From Cytophagales bacterium UBA2561 (GTDB lineage: Bacteria; Bacteroidota; Bacteroidia; Cytophagales; Thermoflexibacteraceae), in NCBI GenBank assembly GCA_002340355.1, contig DDLX01000017.1, positions 1-64,000 on the forward strand: a stretch of 64,000 nt of DNA. The letters run 5' to 3'. The position numbers and the translations under genes are program-made. A model generated the notes under the pieces. That model saw only the letters and a program-made list of their open reading frames with translations. It was not told where the DNA came from and made no database searches. This document shows, piece after piece, positions 17,415 through 26,487 of this stretch (the stretch's first letter is position 1; every line of letters begins with the position of its first letter).

Positions 17415-19133
17415 TTAGACGACTTTGGTTTGACTAATGTGTTTTCCTTCTTCATCGTACAAGTGTACCGAACACGCCATACAAGGGTCGAAGGAATGAA
17501 CTGTTCGTAAAATTTCAACTGGATTTTCAGGGTCAGCAATTGGCGTATCAAGTAGGGCTGATTCATAAGCCGAAACCTGTCCTTTGGGGTCTCTCGGCGA
17601 AGCATTCCAAGTTGTTGGTACAACCAATTGATAATTTTTAATTTTCTGATTTTCAATAACAATCCAATGACCTAATGCCCCTCGTGGAGCTTCGGCATAA
17701 CCAACACCTTTGCAAGAAGCATCCCAAGTCGAAGGCTCAAATTTTTCGGTATTTGCCATTCGAATATCACCATTTTTGATATTGGCAATTAATTCGTCAT
17801 AAAATTCTAATGCCCAATCTGCGACCAAAATAGATTCTAAACCTCGTGCGGCAGTACGTCCCAAAGTAGAGAAAAGTGCCGTTACAGGAACTTCTAATTT
17901 GGCTAAAGTACTATCGACTACTTCTTTATATTCGGGAATTCCCTTAGCATAACCAATGACCATTCGTGCCAAAGGTCCTACTTCCATCGCGTGACCTTTC
18001 CAACGTGGTGTTTTCAGGAAGCTATATGCCTTATTAAAATCCAAATTATCGTAAGGAGGTTGAGGTCCATCATAATTAAGTTTTGTTTCACCCTTCCAAG
18101 GATGTAAGCCAACTTCATTACCACCTGAATAGTCATACCATGAATTATTCACAAATTCCTGAACATGTCCTTCATCACTCAAATCAACTTCGTGAATTTT
18201 GGAAATGTCTTTATTCAAAATAACCCCTGAAGGAAATTTGAAAGAAGATTTATCAGCATAACCGTTAGTGGGTAAATCGCCATAAGAAAGGAAGTTTCCT
18301 AAACCGCCCCCAATTGCTCCCCAATCTTTATAAAAAGAAGCAATTGCCAACAAATCAGGAATATAAACTTGCTCAATAAATTTCTTGGCATCTTTCAAAA
18401 GTTGATGGACGTAAGCCAACCGTTCGGCATTAATACCCGCCGCATCATTCAGACCAATCGAACAAGCCATACCACCTACCAAATAATTCGGGTGTGGATT
18501 TTTTCCACCAAAAATAGCTTGAACTTTTACAATTTCTTTTTGCCACTCTAAAGCATCTAAATAGTGAGATACCCCAATCAAATTGATTTCGGGAGGCAAT
18601 TTATACGCCGAGTGTCCCCAATAACCATTGGCAAAAATCCCTAATTGTCCACTATCCACAAATTTCTTGATTCGCTTTTTCAAATCAGAAAAATGTCCAA
18701 CCGAACTTTTGGGATAATTAGAAATGCTTTGAGCAATTTCAGCGGTTTTTTTAGGGTCGGCTTGAAGGGCATTCACAATATCAACCCAATCTAAGGCATG
18801 GAGATGATAAAAGTGAACTACATGGTCGTGCATATACAGCACGGCAAACATAATATTTCGAACAAGTTCAGCATTTGGCGGAACTGTAATTTTGAGGGCA
18901 TCTTCAACGGCACGTACCGAAGTTAGGGAGTGAGTTGAAGTACAAACGCCACAAACTCGACCTACAAACGCCCACGCATCACGGGGGTCTCGTCCTCGTA
19001 GGATTTCTTCTAACAAACGTACCATCGTTCCCGAACTGTACGCATTGACGACTTTACCGTCCTGAATATCAGCTTCTACACGCAGGTGTCCCTCGATACG
19101 GGTGATGGGGTCGATAACAATTCTTTGACTCAT
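17415..19133 (-). CDS. hyaB: [NiFe]-hydrogenase large subunit
   Basis: The 572-residue catalytic subunit of a group 1 uptake hydrogenase. The L1 motif RVCGVCTSTH places Ni ligands at Cys61 and Cys64. The L2 motif DPCMACSVH places Cys551 and Cys554 near the end and leaves a 15-residue tail after His557, which a HyaD-type endopeptidase removes once Ni is in place. All four Ni ligands are cysteine; there is no selenocysteine. It is exported with the Tat-signal-bearing small subunit. The gene lies between hyaA (42-base gap) and hyaC. Confidence 0.97.
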   Translation of the reverse strand: MSQRIVIDPITRIEGHLRVEADIQDGKVVNAYSSGTMVRLLEEILRGRDPRDAWAFVGRVCGVCTSTHSLTSVRAVEDALKITVPPNAELVRNIMFAVLYMHDHVVHFYHLHALDWVDIVNALQADPKKTAEIAQSISNYPKSSVGHFSDLKKRIKKFVDSGQLGIFANGYWGHSAYKLPPEINLIGVSHYLDALEWQKEIVKVQAIFGGKNPHPNYLVGGMACSIGLNDAAGINAERLAYVHQLLKDAKKFIEQVYIPDLLAIASFYKDWGAIGGGLGNFLSYGDLPTNGYADKSSFKFPSGVILNKDISKIHEVDLSDEGHVQEFVNNSWYDYSGGNEVGLHPWKGETKLNYDGPQPPYDNLDFNKAYSFLKTPRWKGHAMEVGPLARMVIGYAKGIPEYKEVVDSTLAKLEVPVTALFSTLGRTAARGLESILVADWALEFYDELIANIKNGDIRMANTEKFEPSTWDASCKGVGYAEAPRGALGHWIVIENQKIKNYQLVVPTTWNASPRDPKGQVSAYESALLDTPIADPENPVEILRTVHSFDPCMACSVHLYDEEGKHISQTKVV

Positions 19134-19175
19134 TTTCTTATCGTTTCTTGTGATGTTTTTGGATGGTGTTAAGGA

Positions 19176-20282
19176 TTAGCTTTCTTTTTGGGTTTCGTCT
19201 TCGTCTATCAAATCCGAAATCAATTTACGTTTACGAATATTGGTAGCAACGGCGTGTGCACCAATACCGACTGCTGTTGCACCCAAAGCGATTTTTCCTA
19301 CTTCATCAGCATCGCTTTCGATACCAAATCCCGCATATCCTGTTGTGCGTGAGTACAATGAACCATTATCCCAATAATCATCTTCCGAACACGAAAAGCA
19401 ACCATGTCCCGACTGAATAGGGTTACTTACACCATTATTCCACTTTATAATTCCACAACTATTGTAAGTAACAGGTCCTTTACAGCCTACTTTATATAAA
19501 CAATATCCTTTTTTAGCATTTTCGTCATCGAATGTTTCCACAAATAAACCTGCATCAAAATACGGGCGACGATGACAACTATCGTGAACCCTTTTGGAAT
19601 AGAAGGCTTTAGGTCGTTTACTTCCATCCAATTCGGGTAATGTACCAAATGTTACCAAGTGAACCACAACACCAGCCATTACTTCACCAATTGGAGGACA
19701 CCCAGGGACTCGAACAATGGGTTTATTTTTAATAATTTTATGAATCGGAGTTGCTGTAGTAGGGTTAGGTTTAGCCGCTTGTACACATCCACTTGAGGCA
19801 CAAGTTCCCCAAGCAATGATCGCCTTTGCTCCTTCAGCAGCCTCCTCTAAAACTTGGTGAGCCGTCTTTCCACCAATACAACAATATACGCCATTCTCAG
19901 CCGTAGGAACTGTACCTTCTACACAAAGAATATATTCACCTTTGTATTTTTTCATCGTTTCTTCTTTGGCTAACTCAGCTTGATGTCCTGATGCCGCCAT
20001 CAAAGTTTCGGTGTAATCCAAGGAAATTTGGTCCATTAAAATATCAGCCACAATGGGGTGGGATGACCGAATAAAGGACTCACTACAACACGTACATTCT
20101 TGGAAGTGTAACCAAATAATGGGAATACGAGGAGTCGTTTCCATAGCTTCAGCTACTTGAGCAATCCCTAATTGAGAAGCTCCCATATAAGCCGTAATCA
20201 TGCTACAAAACTTTAGGAAGTCTCTTCGAGAGTAACCTTTACGTTCTATTTCTTCGTAATAAGTGGGGCGTTGATTTACCAT
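19176..20282 (-). CDS. hyaA: [NiFe]-hydrogenase small subunit, O2-tolerant (group 1d) type
   Basis: A 368-residue Fe-S subunit with a Tat signal (SRRDFLKF at 18-25) and a C-terminal hydrophobic anchor (ALGATAVGIGAHAV). Around the proximal cluster there are six cysteines: Cys63, Cys65, Cys66 (ECTCCSES), Cys161 and Cys166 (GTCASSGC) and Cys195 (VPGCPP). Standard enzymes have Gly at two of these places. The extra pair is the hallmark of the [4Fe-3S] cluster that lets E. coli Hyd-1 work in oxygen. Ligands for the medial and distal clusters are present (GYCLYKVGC, GHGCFSC). It is the first gene of hyaABC, divergent from hypA. Confidence 0.96.
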   Translation of the reverse strand: MVNQRPTYYEEIERKGYSRRDFLKFCSMITAYMGASQLGIAQVAEAMETTPRIPIIWLHFQECTCCSESFIRSSHPIVADILMDQISLDYTETLMAASGHQAELAKEETMKKYKGEYILCVEGTVPTAENGVYCCIGGKTAHQVLEEAAEGAKAIIAWGTCASSGCVQAAKPNPTTATPIHKIIKNKPIVRVPGCPPIGEVMAGVVVHLVTFGTLPELDGSKRPKAFYSKRVHDSCHRRPYFDAGLFVETFDDENAKKGYCLYKVGCKGPVTYNSCGIIKWNNGVSNPIQSGHGCFSCSEDDYWDNGSLYSRTTGYAGFGIESDADEVGKIALGATAVGIGAHAVATNIRKRKLISDLIDEDETQKES

Positions 20283-20435
20283 AGTGTTTAGCGTTTTTAT
20301 ATCAGTAAAAAATTGAAGATGTTTGCAGTAAATTTACAGATGAAAAAATTTCTTAAAGGTAGTATAAGATGTTCTCGACGAAAATGACCTAAATCATTCA
20401 TAATCACATTTCTGGGACATATCTTATCAAAAAGT

Positions 20436-20460
20436 CTTTTTTAGAATTGTTCTAAAAAAG
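20436..20460. promoter_or_regulatory. 11-bp inverted repeat in the hyaA-hypA divergent region
   Basis: CTTTTTTAGAA and TTCTAAAAAAG flank TTG. It lies 46 bases before the hypA start in the 223-base space between the divergent hya and hyp units, a natural place for a shared operator. The regulator is not identifiable. Confidence 0.45.
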
Positions 20461-20505
20461 CAGGATAAAAACGCTTCCCAAAACTATTAAATCAATTAAA
20501 AAGTT

Positions 20506-20850
20506 ATGCACGAACTATCTATTGTTTTAAGTATTGTGGACATTGCCCAACAAGAAACACAAAAGGCAAATGCTCAATCGGTCGAACAAATCGAACTGGA
20601 AATTGGTGATTTGGCGGGAGTTGAGATGGAGGCTTTAGAATTTGCGTGGAGTAGTGCCGTCAAAAATACCGTTTTAGAAAATGCTCAAAAGTTCATTCAT
20701 CGAATTTCTGCTGAGGCTCGTTGTTTGGATTGTGAACATCAATTCACACTCACAGCCGTCTATGATGCTTGTCCGAAGTGTGGAAGTTACTTTCGAGATA
20801 TTTTGCAAGGACAAGAAATGAAAGTAAAATCTTTAACTTTGAACACCTAA
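20506..20850 (+). CDS. hypA: Hydrogenase nickel insertion protein HypA
   Basis: A 114-residue nickel chaperone. The N-terminal MHELSIV carries the Ni-binding Met1-His2-Glu3. The zinc site is the pair of CxxC motifs CLDCEHQF and CPKCGSYF. It delivers Ni to the large subunit together with HypB, whose gene follows 46 bases later. First gene of the rightward hyp unit. Confidence 0.95.
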   Translation: MHELSIVLSIVDIAQQETQKANAQSVEQIELEIGDLAGVEMEALEFAWSSAVKNTVLENAQKFIHRISAEARCLDCEHQFTLTAVYDACPKCGSYFRDILQGQEMKVKSLTLNT

Positions 20851-20896
20851 ATTAATCTAAAGTAAGTCAAAATACTCACCTTAAACTGATAAAATC

Positions 20897-21745
20897 ATGT
20901 GTGTTACTTGCGGATGTTCTGCCGATGAAAACGGCGTAAAAATTCTTCATGTTCACCCAGCACATAACCATACTCATGACCATGACCACACTCACGAGCA
21001 TGGACATCACCACCATCATCATACCCACGAACACGGGCATAATCATAGTCATTCTCACGACCACCATCACCACCCCGAAAAAACAGTTTTGGAACTTGAA
21101 CGAGATATTCTTCAAAAAAATGATATTTCCGCCGCCCGAAATCGAGGTTATTTAGAGGCTAAAAATATTTTTGCTTTAAATTTAGTCAGTTCTCCGGGGT
21201 CAGGAAAAACGACACTTTTGGAAACCACTCTAAAAGCCTTACACGATGAATTAAGTTGTTATGTCATTGAGGGAGACCAACAAACAACTCAAGATGCTCA
21301 GCGAATTGCGGAAACGGGTGCGCCTGTTTTGCAAATCAATACGGGGAAAGGATGTCATTTAGATGCTGATATGGTACAAAAAGCCATTCGAGAACTTAAC
21401 CCTAAAAATGATTCAGTTTTGTTTATTGAGAATGTCGGAAATTTGGTTTGTCCTGCGATGTTTGATTTGGGCGAATCCGAACGAATTGTGATTATGAGCA
21501 TTACCGAAGGCGAAGATAAACCCATCAAATATCCTGATATGTTCCAATCGGCACAAGTCTGTTTGATTAATAAAATGGATTTATTGCCTTATTTAAATTT
21601 TGACTTAGAAAAAGCCAAAGAATATGCCCTTCAAGTCAATCCAAATTTACAATTTATCGAAGTTTCTGCCACCACCTCCGAGGGGATGAGTCAATGGTAC
21701 GATTGGCTCAAAAATAAAGTTCAAGAAGCAACTACTGGACTTTAG
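20897..21745 (+). CDS. hypB: Hydrogenase nickel-handling GTPase HypB
   Basis: A 282-residue SIMIBI-class GTPase. The N-terminal CVTCGC is the high-affinity Ni site found in E. coli-type HypB. Residues 22-64 hold about 25 histidines with Asp and Glu between them, a nickel-storage region. The GTPase domain starts with the P-loop SSPGSGKTTL and includes NKMDLLPYL as the base-specificity motif. It acts with HypA to load Ni into HyaB. Having both a CxxCGC site and a His-rich stretch implies good Ni buffering. Confidence 0.96.
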   Translation: MCVTCGCSADENGVKILHVHPAHNHTHDHDHTHEHGHHHHHHTHEHGHNHSHSHDHHHHPEKTVLELERDILQKNDISAARNRGYLEAKNIFALNLVSSPGSGKTTLLETTLKALHDELSCYVIEGDQQTTQDAQRIAETGAPVLQINTGKGCHLDADMVQKAIRELNPKNDSVLFIENVGNLVCPAMFDLGESERIVIMSITEGEDKPIKYPDMFQSAQVCLINKMDLLPYLNFDLEKAKEYALQVNPNLQFIEVSATTSEGMSQWYDWLKNKVQEATTGL

Positions 21746-21831
21746 AAAATAATTAAATATTTAAAAATCAGCTAAATACAAATATTTGATACTCACTATT
21801 CAATAATTAACACAATTCAATTTTTACAATT

Positions 21832-22095
21832 ATGTGTTTAGCAATCCCTGGAAAAATCAAAGAAATTACCGTTCAGATGGATGAGACCTTTCGAATGGCA
21901 AAAGTGTCGTTTGATGGGATTTTTAAGGAAGTAAACTTGTATATGGTGCCAGAAGCAAAAATAGGTGATTATGTGTTAGTTCATGTTGGTGTAGCCATTG
22001 GTATAGTCTCCGAAGAGGAAGCCAACACAACTCTTAATTATCTCAAGCAAATTGGTGAATTAGAGGAACTCAAAGACGCTGAAACTCCTGATTGA
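21832..22095 (+). CDS. hypC: Hydrogenase assembly chaperone HypC
   Basis: An 87-residue HypC/HupF/HoxN-type chaperone. It begins with the diagnostic MCLAIPGKI, where Cys2 carries the Fe(CN)2CO unit with HypD. The OB-like beta strands VKVSFDGIFKEVNLYMVP and GDYVLVHVGVAIG follow. Its partner HypD is not encoded in the window. Confidence 0.95.
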   Translation: MCLAIPGKIKEITVQMDETFRMAKVSFDGIFKEVNLYMVPEAKIGDYVLVHVGVAIGIVSEEEANTTLNYLKQIGELEELKDAETPD

Positions 22096-22133
22096 TAGAG
22101 TTTTAATTTCATTTGTTGTTTGTCTAAAAATTT

Positions 22134-24404
22134 ATGAAAACCTACCAAATTCATATTCAGGGCAAGGTACAAGGAGTTGGATTTCGCCCGTTTGTATATC
22201 AACTTGCCCACAAACTACACCTTAAAGGTTGGGTTACAAATGGCAACGATGGCGTAAAAATCAAGGTAAGTGGGAAAATTCAAAATTTAACTTATTTTAT
22301 TCAAAAATTACAAGATAATAAACCCTCCATTTCTCGAATTACAAGTCTTAAAAAAAAAGAAACTCAATTTCAAGAATTTGATGATTTTCAAATTATTCCA
22401 AGTCAGAATAAAGGAAAAAAAGAACTCCTCCTGACTGCTGATTTAGATACTTGTCCAGAATGTTTAGAAGAATTTTACAATCCTCAAAGCCGATTTTTTC
22501 ATTATCCATTTATTAGCTGTACCAATTGCGGAACAAGGTATTCCATTATCCAAGAATTGCCGTATGATCGTGAAAAGACAGCCATGAAGTCTTTCGAGTT
22601 TTGCCCTGATTGTGAAACCGAATATCACGACCCTACCAATCGCCGATTTTATGCCCAAACACATTCTTGCTCGACTTGTGGAATCGAACTAAATTTATAC
22701 AATGCTGAAAAGGAGTTTATTAGTAAAAATTTTGATGCAGTAAATCAAGCTATTGAATTACTAAAAGAGGGTAAAATTTTGGCTATCAAAGGAATAGGTG
22801 GTTTTTTGATTATGGCAGATACTCAAAATTTGCAAACTATCCAAACATTACGCCAACGAAAATATCGCCCTTCCAAACCATTTGCTTTGATGTATCCCAA
22901 TGTTGAAAAAGTAGCAGAAGATGTAATTTTAAATAATAAGGAAAGAAATCTTTTAGAAAGCAGAGAAAAACCAATTTTACTCTTAAAAGTCAAAAAAAGC
23001 ATAAAAAAGCACTTACAATTAGAAGCAATTACGCCCAAAATAGAGCCTAAAAAATTAGGGATTATGTTGCCTTATACCGCTTTATTTGACTACATTTTGA
23101 AAAAAATAAACCGTCCATTAATTGCTACAAGTGGAAATATAAGCCAATCTCCCATTATTTTTGAAAATGAAAATGCTTTAGAAAACCTTACTCAAATTGC
23201 TGATTTTATTTTGACAAATAATCGTCAAATTATTGTTCCTCAAGATGATAGTGTAATTCGATTTTCATCAAAATTTCAACAAAGAATTATCTTACGCCGT
23301 TCTCGAAGCTTTGCACCCAATTATAATTTATTTCAATTCAAAATAAACTCTTCGATTTTGGCTTTAGGAGCATTACTCAAAAGTAGCTTTACATTAAGCC
23401 ATGAGAAAAATATTTATATAAGTCAATATTTAGGCAATTTAATACATTTTGATACTCAAGTAATTTTTCAAAAGGTTTTATCACATTTTATTAATTTATT
23501 TGAAGCCAAACCAGAAGTTATTTTAACCGATAAACATCCCAATTATTTTAGTACACAATTTGGGGAAGAATTGGCACAAAAGTGGGAAATTCCACATCAT
23601 AAAATTCAGCATCACAAGGCTCATTTTTGGGCGGTATTGGGTGAAAATCAACTCCTTGAAAAAGATAAAATTCTGGGAATTATTTGGGATGGAACAGGCT
23701 TAGGAAATGATGGGCAAATTTGGGGTGGTGAGTTCTTTAGTTATGAAAATCAAACCATCAAACGACTTAATCATTTTGCCTATTTCCCTCATATTTTAGG
23801 TGATAAAATGGCAACTGAACCCCGAATTTCAGCTTTATCGTTAGTTCAAAATAATTCAAATATTGACAAAATAGCACATCCTAAATTTTCAGAATTTGAA
23901 TGGAAAAATTATCAAAAAGTTCTACAAAATCCAAATAACTTACATACTTCAAGCATTGGACGTTTATTTGATGCTGTAGGTTCTTTATTAGGATTAGGAG
24001 ACAAACAAACTTTTGAAGGAGAAGTTGCAATGCACTTGGAAGCTTTAGCTCAAGACTTTTATGATCAAAATCCTAATTTTGAATATTTTTACTCACCTAC
24101 TTTAGACACCAAAAGTTTAGTACAAGAAATTTCTGAAGCCATCTTACAGAGAGAAAATACCTCAAAAATTGCCTTTCAGTTTCACTTAACATTGATAAAA
24201 ATCATCAAAAAAGTTGCTCAGGAACACCAAATTCAAAAACTAGCGTTTAGTGGTGGGGTTTGGCAAAATGCACTTTTAGTTGATTTGGCAATCAAGGAAT
24301 TAGCTCCCAATTTTGAACTTTATTTTCATAAGGAGTTATCTCCAAATGATGAAAATATTTCCTTTGGGCAAATGATGGCATGGCTTATGAGGCATAAAAA
24401 ATAA
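22134..24404 (+). CDS. hypF: Carbamoyltransferase HypF
   Basis: A 756-residue enzyme that makes the cyanide ligands of the hydrogenase iron from carbamoyl phosphate. It has an N-terminal acylphosphatase domain (QGVGFRPFVY), then two paired zinc fingers (CPECLEEF ... CTNCGTRY and CPDCETEY ... CSTCG) at about 105-185. A YrdC-like domain follows at about 200-380 (AIKGIGGFLIM, RQRKYRPSKPFALM, ATSGNIS). The Kae1-like carbamoyltransferase domain (IWDGTGLGNDGQIWGGE, AFSGGVWQNALL) closes it. All modules are intact. It is the last gene of the hypABCF run; HypE, the partner that receives the carbamoyl group, is not nearby. Confidence 0.96.
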   Translation: MKTYQIHIQGKVQGVGFRPFVYQLAHKLHLKGWVTNGNDGVKIKVSGKIQNLTYFIQKLQDNKPSISRITSLKKKETQFQEFDDFQIIPSQNKGKKELLLTADLDTCPECLEEFYNPQSRFFHYPFISCTNCGTRYSIIQELPYDREKTAMKSFEFCPDCETEYHDPTNRRFYAQTHSCSTCGIELNLYNAEKEFISKNFDAVNQAIELLKEGKILAIKGIGGFLIMADTQNLQTIQTLRQRKYRPSKPFALMYPNVEKVAEDVILNNKERNLLESREKPILLLKVKKSIKKHLQLEAITPKIEPKKLGIMLPYTALFDYILKKINRPLIATSGNISQSPIIFENENALENLTQIADFILTNNRQIIVPQDDSVIRFSSKFQQRIILRRSRSFAPNYNLFQFKINSSILALGALLKSSFTLSHEKNIYISQYLGNLIHFDTQVIFQKVLSHFINLFEAKPEVILTDKHPNYFSTQFGEELAQKWEIPHHKIQHHKAHFWAVLGENQLLEKDKILGIIWDGTGLGNDGQIWGGEFFSYENQTIKRLNHFAYFPHILGDKMATEPRISALSLVQNNSNIDKIAHPKFSEFEWKNYQKVLQNPNNLHTSSIGRLFDAVGSLLGLGDKQTFEGEVAMHLEALAQDFYDQNPNFEYFYSPTLDTKSLVQEISEAILQRENTSKIAFQFHLTLIKIIKKVAQEHQIQKLAFSGGVWQNALLVDLAIKELAPNFELYFHKELSPNDENISFGQMMAWLMRHKK

Positions 24405-24463
24405 AATGGTAACGTAACCGAAGTTAAATTACCATTTCTCAAAATTTTCAGCAAGTTATTGAG

Positions 24464-24714
24464 ATGAAAAAGGACGGCACGGAAAAATTCCATTATAGAC
24501 ATGAACTAAGTCATCGTAAAACTCCGAACGTCCACTGTTGACTTGCCTGTTTAGGGCGAAGCTCCCTCAAATCTATTGATAAACCTGATGGAGTGAGGCC
24601 TGCTCTGCAAAATTCTACGGAAGACCCGAATTTGATAGTGTTGAATTTTTCAAATGTGTCTCCGTCCTTTCTACAAATTAAAGCAAAACTAGAGGATAAA
24701 AACAAATTTAGAGC
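24464..24714. other. Unexplained GC-richer segment (possible structured RNA or gene remnant)
   Basis: The 489-base gap after hypF is mostly AT-rich, but this part is clearly richer in G and C and is not a recognised gene. AAAGGACGG at 24469-24477 is complementary to CCGTCCTTT at 24662-24670, so the ends could pair and close a structure of about 200 bases. The plus strand also holds one frame (ATG at 24464) broken only by a TGA at 24539-24541 and open to about 24730; the minus strand is open for 64 codons across the same DNA. I cannot decide between RNA and decayed coding sequence. Confidence 0.35.
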
Positions 24715-24893
24715 GTATTTTTTTGAGTAAAGAAACGTAAATAATTAATACATTAGCTTCAAGGTAATCAATAGCTCGTAAGTTTTGCCTAATCCTCCAA
24801 GAGCTTTAAACCCTTAGAAAATTCTATTAATAAACTATTTAAATAATGACAAAAATATTTTTTTTGCTACAATTCTATATAAAATTACGATAA

Positions 24894-25289
24894 TTAATAT
24901 AACTTTTGAACAAAAGTAATTTTATGAGGCGTTTTATCAAAAATATCTTCTGAATATCCTGTATCTACTGAAATGTCAATTTCTTCACCCGTTTTCCGAA
25001 CTACCGTCCATATTCGAGCAAGTTCTCGCTTCTCTTTTAAAAATTTGTCATGTAAAAATTTGAGTTGCTCTTTTGTGGTATTAGGGACTACTATCAAAAA
25101 AGAATTACCAATTAATTCTTCTTTAGTATATCCATAAGTACGTGCATAAGCTTGATTCACAGCGACAAAATTTGCCTCTTGGTTAGTGATGCAAATACCT
25201 ATTTCTGTATTTTCAATAATACTAAGAATTTCATCAGGATTAGCATAAATAGCTTCTCTAAGGTGTTTAGTCTCTGTTAAATCTATCAT
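24894..25289 (-). CDS. Single PAS-domain protein
   Basis: A 131-residue cytoplasmic protein made of one PAS fold: a start helix, then ILSIIENTEIGICITNQEAN, FVAVNQAYARTYGYTKEELIG and, near the end, WTVVRKTGEEIDISVDTGY. There is no attached output domain, so it probably signals by protein contact or is a sensor module used by another protein. The ligand is unknown. It lies upstream of no obvious kinase and is followed leftward by the unexplained segment. Confidence 0.85.
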   Translation of the reverse strand: MIDLTETKHLREAIYANPDEILSIIENTEIGICITNQEANFVAVNQAYARTYGYTKEELIGNSFLIVVPNTTKEQLKFLHDKFLKEKRELARIWTVVRKTGEEIDISVDTGYSEDIFDKTPHKITFVQKLY

Positions 25290-25345
25290 TATTAATTTGG
25301 ATGCTTGATGTGTAAAACTGTTGGAAGTTACAAAAAATAAATAAC

Positions 25346-25392
25346 TTTACAAAAAAAAACTTTGACAAAGTATTGAGACTTTATCAAAGTTT
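25346..25392 (-). terminator. Intrinsic terminator of gapA
   Basis: A 15-bp stem (arms AAACTTTGATAAAGT and ACTTTGTCAAAGTTT on the minus strand, one G-U pair) with a six-base loop is followed by a run of nine T. It begins 23 bases past the gapA stop. Confidence 0.85.
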
Positions 25393-25414
25393 AGTACGAA
25401 AAAATCAAGCCAAA

Positions 25415-26416
25415 TTACATAGTTGCAATTTTTTCTAACAAATCAGCCGAACGGTAAGAATAGCCCGCTTCATTATCGTACCAACCGATAACTTTAGCTA
25501 ATTTACCATTTGCAGAAGTTAATAGAGAATCAAAGATATTGGAATGTGGGTTACTAACAATATCAATTGATACGATAGGATCAGTAGTGTATTCCAAAAT
25601 ACCTTTTAATTCACTCTCAGCCGCTTTTTTCATGGCTGCATTAATTTCTTCAGCAGTTGCTTCTTTTTTCAATAAAACTGTTAGATCAGTCAATGAACCA
25701 TTAGGAATAGGTACACGCATTGCTTTACCATCCAACTTGCCTTGGAGATGTGGTAAAACTAATCCTACCGCTTTAGCGGCTCCTGTCGAAGTTGGAATGA
25801 TAGAATAAGCAGCAGCTCTGGCACGACGCAAGTCACTATGAGGAGCATCTTGAATACGTTGATCAGATGTGTAAGCATGAACTGTAGTGATATAACCTTG
25901 TTCGATACCAAAAACATCATCCAAAACTTTTGCCATTGGAGCAAGGCAGTTCGTTGTACAAGACGCATTTGATACGATATCTTCATCGCCTGTTAGCTCA
26001 TCATCATTTACACCCAATACAACCGTTTTGATATCGCTTCCTTTGGCTGGTGCCGAAATAACCACTTTTTTTGCCCCTGCTTCAAGATGCTTTGTACAAG
26101 CTTCTCGTGTCCTGAATCGTCCTGTAGATTCCAAAACAGCTTCTACACCCAGTTCTGCCCAAGGTAATTGGGCGGGGTCTTTTTCGGCTGTAATTTTAAC
26201 TTCCTTTCCATTGACAATCAATGCACTATCGCCTACTTCGACTGTCCCATTAAACTTGCCGTGTACCGAATCATATTTTAACAAATGTGCCAGTGTAGTG
26301 GCATCCGTCAAGTCATTGATAGCGACAACTTCTACATTTTCCTTTTCTAACAAGGCTTTGAAGGTCAATCGTCCGATACGACCGAACCCATTAATCGCTA
26401 CTTTAAGTTTAGACAT
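25415..26416 (-). CDS. gapA: Glyceraldehyde-3-phosphate dehydrogenase
   Basis: The 333-residue glycolytic enzyme, NAD-linked, converting glyceraldehyde-3-phosphate to 1,3-bisphosphoglycerate. It has the Rossmann opening INGFGRIGR, the catalytic Cys153 in SNASCTTNCLAP, and the C-terminal WYDNEAGYSYR. Full length and single copy in the window. Codon use is the most regular seen here, as expected for a highly expressed gene, and it has its own promoter element and terminator. Confidence 0.97.
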   Translation of the reverse strand: MSKLKVAINGFGRIGRLTFKALLEKENVEVVAINDLTDATTLAHLLKYDSVHGKFNGTVEVGDSALIVNGKEVKITAEKDPAQLPWAELGVEAVLESTGRFRTREACTKHLEAGAKKVVISAPAKGSDIKTVVLGVNDDELTGDEDIVSNASCTTNCLAPMAKVLDDVFGIEQGYITTVHAYTSDQRIQDAPHSDLRRARAAAYSIIPTSTGAAKAVGLVLPHLQGKLDGKAMRVPIPNGSLTDLTVLLKKEATAEEINAAMKKAAESELKGILEYTTDPIVSIDIVSNPHSNIFDSLLTSANGKLAKVIGWYDNEAGYSYRSADLLEKIATM

Positions 26417-26479
26417 AATTTCAAAGAATTTTTTAGGAGATTATGAAAATGATTCTAAAAAAACATTTTCGTAGGAAAG

Positions 26480-26487
26480 CAAATTTA
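26480..26487 (-). promoter_or_regulatory. -7 element for gapA
   Basis: On the minus strand TAAATTTG matches TAnnTTTG, about 63 bases before the gapA start. The nearest upstream TTTG lies 25 bases away, longer than the usual 19-21. Confidence 0.45.

Noticed and set aside
17415..19133. A [NiFeSe] hydrogenase.
   Set aside because: The L2 motif is DPCMAC with both cysteines; there is no in-frame TGA.
20930..21080. A short tandem DNA repeat or CRISPR-like array in the CAC/CAT-rich stretch.
   Set aside because: It is the histidine codon run of hypB; spacing is irregular and coding explains it.
24464..24714. A selenoprotein read through the in-frame TGA at 24539.
   Set aside because: No SECIS-like element or known selenoprotein motif is visible, and the surrounding peptide matches nothing I recognise.
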